From: Kitasatospora sp. SUK 42
GTDB taxonomy: Bacteria; Actinomycetota; Actinomycetes; Streptomycetales; Streptomycetaceae
Assembly (NCBI RefSeq): GCF_015776785.2
Contig: NZ_LFMD02000002.1
Location: 1,338,244 to 1,402,243, forward strand
Direction of reading: 5' to 3'
DNA length: 64,000 bases
Under the pieces are notes generated by a model. The model searched no databases. It was not told where the DNA came from and was given only the letters and a program-made list of their open reading frames with translations. A program made the translations under genes and the position numbers. Shown here one piece after another: positions 24,421 through 31,618 of the stretch; positions within the stretch are counted from its first letter, which is position 1; the number at the start of each line of letters is the position of its first letter.

Positions 24421-25392
24421 TCAGGCGGCTTCGAAGCCCGCGTGGTCGGCGATCTTCTTCAGCTCGGCCAGGGCGTGCTTCTCGATCTGGCGGATCCGCT
24501 CACGGGTGAGGCCGTGCTGCTTGCCCACCTCGGTGAGGGTGCGCTCGCGGCCGTCCTCCATCCCGTAGCGGGAGCGGATGATCGAGGCCGTGCGGTCGTC
24601 CAGCCGCCCGATCAGGCCGTCCAGCTCCTCGCGGCGGAGCATCACCATCACGGCGTCCTCGGGGGACGTCGCGCCGGTGTCCTCCACCAGGTCACCGAAC
24701 TGGGTCTCGCCCTCGTCGTCGACCGACATGTTGAGGCTGACCGGGTCACGCGCCCAGTCCAGCACGTCCTTGATCCGGGCCTCGGTGGTGTCCAGCTCGG
24801 CCGCGATCTCGGCCGGCTCGGCCTCGCGGCCCAGCTCCTTGGACTTCTCCCGCTGCACCCGCCGGATCCGGCCCAGCTCCTCGACCAGGTGCACGGGCAG
24901 CCGGATGGTGCGGGACTGGTCCGCTATCGACCGGGTGATCGCCTGGCGGATCCACCAGGTGGCATAGGTGGAGAACTTGAAACCCTTGGCGTAATCGAAC
25001 TTCTCGACGGCGCGCACCAGGCCCGCGTTGCCCTCCTGGATGAGGTCCAGCAGCGGGAGGCCGCTGCGCGGGTAGCGGCGGGCGACCGCGACCACCAGGC
25101 GGAGGTTGGAGCGGATGAAGACGTCCTTGGCGCGCTCGGCGTCCGCGGCTATCGCCTCAAGCTCCTCGCGGGTGACGCCGTCGGGGAGTCCGCCCTCGTC
25201 CAGCAGGTGCTGGGCGTACACGCCGGCCTCGATCCGCAGCGAGAGCTCGACCTCCTCAGCGGCATCGAGCAGGGGTGTCCTGGCGATCTCGTCGAGGTAC
25301 ATACCGACCAGGTCGCGGTCGGCCTCAAGGTTGGTCGGGCGGGCCGCGCGAGTCCGGTCGGCCCTGTCGCGAACGACGGCACGGGTGGCCAT
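24421..25392 (-). CDS. hrdD: Group 2 sigma factor, HrdD-like
   Basis: A 323-residue protein from ATG 25392 with AAAGGGAG upstream. Sigma-70 regions appear in order: 1.2 (DLVGMYLDEIARTPLL), 2.1-2.4 (DLIQEGNAGLVRAVEKF, then KGFKFSTYATWWIRQAI), 3 (IRLPVHLVEELGRI), and 4.2 (LTEVGKQHGLTRERIRQIE). It lacks the long N-terminal extension of the principal sigma factor HrdB, so it belongs to the HrdA/C/D group. The nearby mscL-fmdB-galU order is where hrdD lies in S. coelicolor as I recall it. HrdD is dispensable there and its transcription depends on stress sigma factors. Recognition should be close to HrdB promoters. Confidence 0.87.
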   Translation of the reverse strand: MATRAVVRDRADRTRAARPTNLEADRDLVGMYLDEIARTPLLDAAEEVELSLRIEAGVYAQHLLDEGGLPDGVTREELEAIAADAERAKDVFIRSNLRLVVAVARRYPRSGLPLLDLIQEGNAGLVRAVEKFDYAKGFKFSTYATWWIRQAITRSIADQSRTIRLPVHLVEELGRIRRVQREKSKELGREAEPAEIAAELDTTEARIKDVLDWARDPVSLNMSVDDEGETQFGDLVEDTGATSPEDAVMVMLRREELDGLIGRLDDRTASIIRSRYGMEDGRERTLTEVGKQHGLTRERIRQIEKHALAELKKIADHAGFEAA

Positions 25393-25814
25393 GCTTGCTC
25401 CCTTTGACTGGTGTTGCCGAGGTCTGCCTGCCTGCCCGGAAAGGGCAAGAATGCGGGCCCCGAAGGGCTCACACGTAACGATCCAACGAACAGAATCCGG
25501 ACAACATTCCCAAGTCACTCAGGTTCTTCCCGGCGATGCAGTATCCTGCCGAATTTCACCCCGACTTTGGACAATCGGTGACCGTTCGGACACTCCGCGC
25601 GCTCGTTCGCGGCCGCCTCCGGCGTTTCCTTCACCGCGCACACACCGAACCACCGCCCATCCGTTGAACCGGCGAACGATTGCGTACGTTCCCGTGCGCC
25701 CCCGTTTTCCGCCCGCGCCCACACCCCGGCGCACGCAGGTCCTCCGCACAAAAGATGCCGAATCGCTATCACTCCAGCTCCGGATCGGCGCGGGGCGCTG
25801 GGAAGGTGTCAGGC
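25393..25814. other. 422-base divergent gap between hrdD and PAP2 genes
   Basis: No credible gene; the short minus-strand frames here lack codon bias. It should hold the hrdD and PAP2 promoters. I could not assign a clear -35/-10 pair on either strand. Confidence 0.5.
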
Positions 25815-26624
25815 ATGCACCTGACCAACAGCTCGACCTCCGTCACTGTGCGTCACCGCCGCCTCCTCCGGGACGCGGCACTCGCACTGGGCTGTGCCGC
25901 GCTGTTCTGTCTCCTGGCGGTGCTGGTGACGGGCCACTGGCACCCCCTGCACGAGTTCGACCAGGACTGGGTCAACGAACTCCACGGCTACGCACGGGAA
26001 CACCGGATCTGGACCGCCGCGGTGCAGACCCTCTCCGACATCGGCGGTCCGGTCACCATGCGTGCCCTGCTGGTCATCGCGGCCGCCTGGCTCTGCCTGA
26101 TCGGCGCCCGGGTGCTGGCCTGCTGGGTGGCGGCCTGCACCCTGATCGGCTGGAGCGCCCAGTCGGTGCTCAAGCCGGCCTTCGACCGGCCGCGGCCGAC
26201 CTTCACCGACCCGGTCTCGTACGCCGGCGACCCCTCCTTCCCCTCGGGACACGCCATGGCCTCGGCGATCACCTGCGCCGTCCTGGTCGGCCTGCTCTGG
26301 TACCGGGTCCGCCGCCGCGGCCGGATCGCCGCCTGCGCGGTCGCCGCCGCTACGGTCCTCACCATCGGCTGGACCAGGGTCGCCCTCGGCGTCCACTGGC
26401 CCAGCGACGTCCTGGCCGGCTGGCTGGCCGCCGGCATCGTGCTGGGCGTCGTGACCACCGCGATAGAGCTCTGGCGCCCCGGTGCACTGGCCCGCGACGT
26501 ACGCCGGGTCAACTGGCGCACCAGACCCCGGGTCCAACGGGTCACAGCGCTCTCCCTCCGGCCCTCCCACCTCGACGACGACCCCGCGGACCCCGCCCAC
26601 CGCCCCGACGAGCCCGTCCGCTGA
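25815..26624 (+). CDS. PAP2-superfamily membrane phosphatase
   Basis: A 269-residue protein from ATG 25815 (GGAAGG eight bases upstream). It has six membrane helices. The three phosphatase motifs are present: KPAFDRPRP (KX6RP), FPSGHAMAS (PSGH) and TRVALGVHWPSDVLAG (SRX5HX3D with Thr in place of Ser). Likely reaction: dephosphorylation of a lipid phosphate such as undecaprenyl pyrophosphate or phosphatidic acid at the outer membrane face. It is followed by a 184-base tandem duplication rather than another gene, so it stands alone. Confidence 0.9.
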   Translation: MHLTNSSTSVTVRHRRLLRDAALALGCAALFCLLAVLVTGHWHPLHEFDQDWVNELHGYAREHRIWTAAVQTLSDIGGPVTMRALLVIAAAWLCLIGARVLACWVAACTLIGWSAQSVLKPAFDRPRPTFTDPVSYAGDPSFPSGHAMASAITCAVLVGLLWYRVRRRGRIAACAVAAATVLTIGWTRVALGVHWPSDVLAGWLAAGIVLGVVTTAIELWRPGALARDVRRVNWRTRPRVQRVTALSLRPSHLDDDPADPAHRPDEPVR

Positions 26625-26629
26625 GCCGC

Positions 26630-26985
26630 CCCCGACGAGCCGGATGACCACAATCACCGACCTCACCGAGAGCCCCCACCCGGCGGCGCACAAGGCGGCC
26701 ACGTCCACCGGTCGGGCCGACCCGCACCCGACTCCCCGCACCCGACTCGCCCCACCCCGACCCGGGCCCCCGGCCAGACGGCTCCCACGACCGCCACCCC
26801 TGCCGCCCCACCACCCCGACGAGCCGGATGACCACAACCACCGACCTCACCGAGAGCCCCCACCCGGCGACGCACAGGACGACCACGGCCACCGGTCGGG
26901 CCGACCCCCACCCGGCTCGCCCCACCCCGACCCGGGCCCCCGGCCAGGCGGTTCCCACGGCCGACCCCACCGCCCCGGCGGGGCT
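26630..26985. repeat. Tandem duplication with a 184-base period
   Basis: Copy 1 (26630-26813) and copy 2 (26814 to about 26985) share CCGACGAGCCGGATGACCAC, a following CACCGACCTCACCGAGAGCC block and CACCCCGACCCGGGCCCC. In each copy the same ATG opens a reading frame beginning MTT(I/T)TDLTESPHP. The duplication fills the gap between the PAP2 gene and the convergent FtsX-type permease. The second copy runs up to the permease stop. Confidence 0.85.
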
Positions 26986-29452
26986 AGGCGGTGCGCATGG
27001 CGGTGATGACGGTCAGGCGGCTGACTCGGCGGGCGGGGAGGATGGCGGCGGCGAGGCCGGTGAGGACGGTGAGGGTGAGGGCGGCGAGGATCAGGGGCAG
27101 GGGCGGGGTGCCGGTGGTGCCGATGGTGGAGGTGATCGAACGGGCGGCGGCCCAGCCGTAGGTGATGCCCAGTCCGGTGCCGACGAGGGCGGCGGCGAGT
27201 GAGAGCAGCAGGGCCTCCAGGGTGAGCATCCGGCGCAGTTGCTGCCGGGACATCCCGATGGCGCGCAGCATGCCGATCTCGCGGGCGCGTTCGGTGACGC
27301 TGAGCATCAGGGTGGCGGCGACGCCGAGGCCGGCGATGGCCACCGAGAAGGAGAGCAGGGCCATGCTGACGACCGTCATCCGGTCCAGCAGCGTGCGCAG
27401 CGTCTCGCCCTGTGCGGCCGTGTCGGTGACGGCGATCTGCGGGTGGTCCGCGAGTGCCCGGTCGAGCGCGCGGCGGGCGTCCGTCCGGTCCCGGCCCGCC
27501 GTCGGGCTGATCCAGGCCGTGGTGACGGCCGCGCCGGGGGCAAGCCGGTCCAGGGTGGCGGGGGTCACCAGCAGCGACGCCCCGGTCTGCAGGGTGAACG
27601 GCAGGCTGCTGCGGCCCGGTTGGATCCGGAGCTCGGTGCCGTCGCCCAGGCGCACCGCGCTGCCGCCGAGTCCGCTGAGCGCGGTGCCGTCGCCGAGTGC
27701 CCGGGCCCGGTCGGCGTCGTCCGCCGAGGAGTTGAGCAGGGCGGGGTCGACGGCGGCGACCAGGGTGGGCCTGCCGTCCAGTTCGACGGTGGCCGAGCGG
27801 ACCGGCGCCACCGTCAGCTCGCGCTCCGCCCCGAGCGCGGTGAGCGCCGCCGCGGGCAGCGGGCCGCCACCGGTCGCGGTGGCCGAGAAGGCCCCGGGCT
27901 GGCGCGCGGAGACCGCCGGCACCAGGGAGGCGGAGGTGATCTCCAGCGCGGTGACCGCCCCGACCATCACCGTGACGCCGAGCAGCAGCGCCGCGCCGGT
28001 GGCCCCGGTGCGGGTCGGGTTGAGCCGCAGCTGCTGGGTCGCGAGCCGCCCGGCCGTCCCGGCCAGCCGCCGGGCGGGTCGGCCCAGCAGGGCGACGACG
28101 GCGGGCAGCAGCCGGTCGGAGAGCCGCAGCACCCCGAAGAAGCTGCTGATCGCCCCGACCGTCACCGCGAGCAGCGACAGCGGCGGCGGGGCGACCGCCC
28201 CGGTCACCAGCAGCGCCGCGCCCGCCGTCAGCAGCGCCGACGTCCAGACGACCGCCCGGACCCGGGCCCCCGTGCCGACCGCGCCGGTCTCCCCGCCGAG
28301 CGCGGCCACCGGCGGCACCGCCGAGGCGGCCCTGGCCGGTCCGCGGACGGCCCACAGGGTGAGCAGCACCCCGAACAGCCCGGCCAGGGCGCAGGTCCAC
28401 GCCGACGGCGCCAGCGACAGGTGGACCGGCCCGAGGTCGAGGCCGCCGACCACGGCCGTCCCCGCCGCGCAGAGGCCGATCCCCAGCAGGACGCCGACCG
28501 CCGAGGCGCCCACACCGAGCAGCAGCCCCTGACGGCGGATCAGCCGGCGCACCTGCCGCCGGTCGGCGCCCACGCAGCGCAGCAGGGCGAGTTGGCGGGT
28601 CCGCTGGGCCAGCACCACGGTGAAGGTGTTGCCCACCACCATCCGCGCGACGGCGAGCGCGATCAGTACGAAGGAGAGCGCGGCGATCAGCACCACGCCG
28701 TAGAGGGTCCCGCTCTGCCGCTTCGCCTCGGTGACGGAGGCCTCCCGGGTGTGCACCGTGGCGCCGTCACCGAGGGCGGCGCGCAGGGCTCCGACGGTTC
28801 CGGCCGACGAGGCCCCGGGCCGCAGCCGGACGTCGAGCCGCTCGGTGGTGACGGCCGTCGCGTACCGCGCCACCGCACCGGCCGGGACGCCGATCACCGG
28901 GTGGCCGGCGAAGCCGGGCGCGCCCCGGCCGTCCAGGGTGCCCGCCAGGCGGACGGCAGCGGCGGAGCCGTCGGCGCGGGTGAGCCGCACCTGGGCACCG
29001 GGGGCGGCGCCGATCCGTTGCGCGGTGTCGTCGTCGAGCAGCACCTCGTCGGGGCCGGCCGGCCAGTGGCCGTCCTTCAGCAGCTGCCAGCGCAGCGCCC
29101 CGTCCTCGGCGATCGCGCTGACGACCGCGCCGCGGTCCAGCGGCCGTCCGTCGGCGGCCAGCACCGAGCCCCGGCCGGTCAGCCGCGGGGACACCTCCGC
29201 CACCCCGGCCGTGCGGCGCGCCCGCTCCACCGCGTCCTGGTCGAGTCCGCCCTCGGCCGCGGGCCTGGTCACCTGGACGTCGGCGGGCCCGACCTCGGCG
29301 GCGGCGGTCTGGCCGTAGGAGTCCACCAGGGCGCCGCTGCCGCCGACCGAGGCGATCAGGAAGGCCACCCCGAGCGCGATCGCGGCCCCGCTGAGGATCA
29401 GCTGCCGCAGCTGCCCGCGCAGCTCGGCCACGGTGTATCGGTAGGTCGTCAT
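26984..29452 (-). CDS. FtsX/MacB-type ABC permease without adjacent ATPase
   Basis: An 822-residue protein from ATG 29452 (GGGGA six bases before). The topology is the duplicated FtsX type: N-terminal helix (QLILSGAAIALGVAFLIASV), a 200-residue extracytoplasmic domain, three helices including LIAALSFVLIALAVARMVVGNTFTVVLAQRTRQLALLRCVGADRRQV (quoted as two landmarks: VARMVVGNTFTVVLAQ and RQLALLRCVGADRRQV), then a second copy ending SVTERAREIGMLRAIGMSRQQL and AAILPARRVSRL. The IGMLRAIGMS and LLRCVGAD motifs contact an ABC ATPase. No ATPase gene lies beside it, so the motor must be encoded elsewhere. Likely exports a lipid, lipoprotein or peptide. Confidence 0.88.
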   Translation of the reverse strand: MTTYRYTVAELRGQLRQLILSGAAIALGVAFLIASVGGSGALVDSYGQTAAAEVGPADVQVTRPAAEGGLDQDAVERARRTAGVAEVSPRLTGRGSVLAADGRPLDRGAVVSAIAEDGALRWQLLKDGHWPAGPDEVLLDDDTAQRIGAAPGAQVRLTRADGSAAAVRLAGTLDGRGAPGFAGHPVIGVPAGAVARYATAVTTERLDVRLRPGASSAGTVGALRAALGDGATVHTREASVTEAKRQSGTLYGVVLIAALSFVLIALAVARMVVGNTFTVVLAQRTRQLALLRCVGADRRQVRRLIRRQGLLLGVGASAVGVLLGIGLCAAGTAVVGGLDLGPVHLSLAPSAWTCALAGLFGVLLTLWAVRGPARAASAVPPVAALGGETGAVGTGARVRAVVWTSALLTAGAALLVTGAVAPPPLSLLAVTVGAISSFFGVLRLSDRLLPAVVALLGRPARRLAGTAGRLATQQLRLNPTRTGATGAALLLGVTVMVGAVTALEITSASLVPAVSARQPGAFSATATGGGPLPAAALTALGAERELTVAPVRSATVELDGRPTLVAAVDPALLNSSADDADRARALGDGTALSGLGGSAVRLGDGTELRIQPGRSSLPFTLQTGASLLVTPATLDRLAPGAAVTTAWISPTAGRDRTDARRALDRALADHPQIAVTDTAAQGETLRTLLDRMTVVSMALLSFSVAIAGLGVAATLMLSVTERAREIGMLRAIGMSRQQLRRMLTLEALLLSLAAALVGTGLGITYGWAAARSITSTIGTTGTPPLPLILAALTLTVLTGLAAAILPARRVSRLTVITAMRTA

Positions 29453-29653
29453 CGGTCCCCGGCTCGTCCGCCCTGGCCGGGCACGATGCTCCGGCAGGGG
29501 TTTCGTCGAGCGTAGGGCCGGGCCGCCCGCCGGACCGTCGGCACGAGGTCCCGTCCATGATCACTCCGCGGGCCTACGACCGCCCCGGCCGTCTCCTCCT
29601 CCAGGGGTACCCGGCCCCTGACCCGGCCCGCCCGGGGCCGGGGCCGGGAACGC
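29453..29653. other. Gap between FtsX-type gene and tRNA-Arg terminator
   Basis: About 200 bases with no gene; it presumably holds the promoter of the permease. Confidence 0.4.
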
Positions 29654-29689
29654 CGCAGGCCCCCCACCCGGGTGGGTGGAGGGCCTGCG
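29654..29689 (-). terminator. Hairpin downstream of tRNA-Arg
   Basis: CGCAGGCCC...CCACCC pairs with GGGTGG...GGGCCTGCG over about 15 base pairs, 17 bases past the tRNA 3' end. Confidence 0.75.
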
Positions 29690-29705
29690 ACCTGCGCTTT
29701 CGCTG

Positions 29706-29778
29706 TGCCCCAGACAGGAATCGAACCTGCGACACCGGCTTTAGGAGAGCCGTGCTCTATCCCCTGAGCTACTGAGGC
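29706..29778 (-). tRNA. tRNA-Arg (anticodon CCT)
   Basis: A 73-base cloverleaf with no encoded CCA. The acceptor GCCTCAG pairs with CTGGGGC through one T-G wobble, and the discriminator is A. The anticodon stem CGGCT/AGCCG encloses CTCCTAA, giving anticodon CCT for codon AGG. The T arm GCAGG-TTCGATT-CCTGT closes with one wobble. AGG is rarely used in the neighbouring genes. Confidence 0.97.
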
Positions 29779-29945
29779 GGGGCCGGTCCGTGACCAGGCC
29801 GTTCACAGCGTACCGGATCGGGGGTCGGCTGGGGGTGGTGGACGGGAGTGCAGGTGCCGACGAAGCGTCAGAAGAGGTCGAGTAGCCTGCCGAGGAATGT
29901 TCGAACCCGCCCCTCCAGGGCTGGGCCAAGGAGACGAAGGACTCG

Positions 29946-31496
29946 ATGAGACCAGCTGTGCGCCCGGCCGTCCGATTGCTGGGGCAGGTGTGGTTCTGGC
30001 CCGCGCTGGTGATGCTGGGGGTGGGCGGTTACCGGCTGGGGACGCCGGAGCCGTGGCGGGACGAGATCGCGACGTGGGCGGTGTCCACCCGCTCGCTGGA
30101 CGAGCTGGTGCGGCTGCTGGGGCACATAGACGCCAGCAACGGCGCGTACTACCTGCTGATGCACGGCTGGACCTCGCTGTTCGGCGACTCGGTGGTCTCA
30201 CTGCGAATACCCTCCGTGCTGGCGATGGCGGGGGCGGCCGCGTTCGTGGCGCTGACGGCCGAGCGGCTGTTCGGCGGTCGGGTGGCGGCCGTCGGCGCGG
30301 GGCTGCTCTTCACGGTGGCGCCGCAGATCTCCCACTACGCGCAGGAGGCGCGCGCCTACGCGTTGGCGACCTGCGCGGTCGCGGCCGCGACGTACTTCCT
30401 GCTGCGGGCGCTGGAGCGGCCGGGCCTGCGGCGGTGGGCGCCGTACTGCGTCTCGATGGCGCTGGCGGGCGTCTGGCACCTGGTCTCGTTCACCACGGTG
30501 GCAGGGCAGCTCGCGCTGGTGCTGCTGCACCTGTGGCGGACCCGGGCGGCGGTGGACCGGCGGCTGCTGTGGCACTACCCGGTGGCGGTCGCGGTGGCGG
30601 CGCTGCCGGTGCTGCCGGTGGTGCTGCTCGGCACCCGGCAGTCGGGCCGGCAGCTCGGCTGGATAGCGACGCCCTCCGTCAAGGGTCTGCTCAAGTTCGG
30701 CGACCACCTGTTCGGTTCGGCGCAGGTGTCCCAGGCGTTCCTGCTGCTGGCGCTGGCCGCGCTGGTGCTGTCGGGCCGGAGGGCCCAGGCCTGGCAGGCA
30801 CTGCTGCTCGCGGAGCTGCCGGTGGTGGCGGTCTGGCTGGTATCGCGGGGCGAGACCTCGTACTTCATAGACCGGTACCTGCTCTTCACGGTGCCCGCCT
30901 GGGCCGTGCTGGCCGGGGGCGGGGTCGGGGCCGGGTACCGCGCCGTGGCTGCCCTGGCCGGACGGTCGTGGGCACCGCGAAGAATCGTTTCTCCTCGCGC
31001 GGCCCTGGCCGCGGCCGGGGTGGTGGCGGTGGGACTGCTCGCCCTCCCGGCCGTGGCGGCGCTGCCGAAGCAGCCGGCCGTACGGTACGTGGGCTCGCAC
31101 ACCGCGTCGGAGGAGCCGTTCCGGGAGGTGGCGGAGGCGATCGCCGCCGGGTACCGCCCCGGGGACGGGCTGGCGGCCCCGATGGGCGACCAGAGCTGGG
31201 CGATGGTCTGGCCGGGAGTCAGCTACCACCTGCCGCCGGCGGTCCACCCGTTCCCGGTGTTCGTCGCCCGGAGCGCCGAGGAAGCGGACGAGCTGACGCC
31301 GGAGCCCTGCCCACAGCCGGCCTCCTGCCTGGGGGACGGATCGCGGATCTGGCTGATCGTCCTGGGGGACACCGAGGACCCGCTGGCGGCCGTCCCGCAG
31401 GACCAGGCGCAGGTGCTGCTGGACCACTACGGCACGCCGGACCAGGTGACGCCGCTCGGCGGGCTCACCCTCGCGCTGCTCGACCGCGACACCTGA
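29946..31496 (+). CDS. Membrane glycosyltransferase, mannosyltransferase-like
   Basis: A 516-residue protein from ATG 29946, preceded by AAGGAGACGAAGGA. After the first helix comes the loop PEPWRDEIATWAVSTRS with the Asp-Glu pair typical of GT-C enzymes (PMT/ArnT class). Then HIDASNGAYYLLMHGW, AGLLFTVAPQISHYAQEARAYAL and about eight more helices follow. A soluble C-terminal part (after LLALPAVAALP) contains four Cys in PCPQPASC and nearby. GT-C enzymes transfer a sugar from a polyprenyl-phosphate donor on the outer membrane face. Substrate unknown. It is a single-gene unit closed by a very strong terminator. Confidence 0.82.
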   Translation: MRPAVRPAVRLLGQVWFWPALVMLGVGGYRLGTPEPWRDEIATWAVSTRSLDELVRLLGHIDASNGAYYLLMHGWTSLFGDSVVSLRIPSVLAMAGAAAFVALTAERLFGGRVAAVGAGLLFTVAPQISHYAQEARAYALATCAVAAATYFLLRALERPGLRRWAPYCVSMALAGVWHLVSFTTVAGQLALVLLHLWRTRAAVDRRLLWHYPVAVAVAALPVLPVVLLGTRQSGRQLGWIATPSVKGLLKFGDHLFGSAQVSQAFLLLALAALVLSGRRAQAWQALLLAELPVVAVWLVSRGETSYFIDRYLLFTVPAWAVLAGGGVGAGYRAVAALAGRSWAPRRIVSPRAALAAAGVVAVGLLALPAVAALPKQPAVRYVGSHTASEEPFREVAEAIAAGYRPGDGLAAPMGDQSWAMVWPGVSYHLPPAVHPFPVFVARSAEEADELTPEPCPQPASCLGDGSRIWLIVLGDTEDPLAAVPQDQAQVLLDHYGTPDQVTPLGGLTLALLDRDT

Positions 31497-31527
31497 GCGG
31501 AGGGCTGAGGCCGTCAGCGACACGGGG

Positions 31528-31571
31528 AACGCCGAAGGGGAGCCGGATCGATCCGGCTCCCCTTCGGCGTT
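31528..31571 (+). terminator. Perfect 44-base palindrome, bidirectional terminator
   Basis: The sequence from AACGCCGAAGGGG to CCCCTTCGGCGTT is fully self-complementary about GATC. It lies 31 bases after the glycosyltransferase stop, between convergent genes. Confidence 0.88.
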
Positions 31572-31613
31572 CAGGCGTTCAGGCGTTCAGGCGTTCAGGC
31601 GTTCAGGCGCTCA
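31566..31613. repeat. 8-base tandem repeat, five exact copies plus one variant
   Basis: GGCGTTCA is repeated at 31566, 31574, 31582, 31590 and 31598, and a sixth unit GGCGCTCA ends at 31613. It starts inside the terminator arm and ends five bases before the stop codon of the carboxypeptidase. Confidence 0.95.
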
Positions 31614-31618
31614 GCGGA

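Noticed and set aside
26640..27202. ORFs starting MTTITDLTESPHP / MTTTTDLTESPHP as full proteins
   Set aside because: The downstream parts are antisense to the FtsX-type permease and low complexity; kept only as part of the duplication finding.
31566..31613. CRISPR-like array
   Set aside because: Direct 8-base repeats with no spacers and no cas genes; no other region has spaced repeats of CRISPR length.
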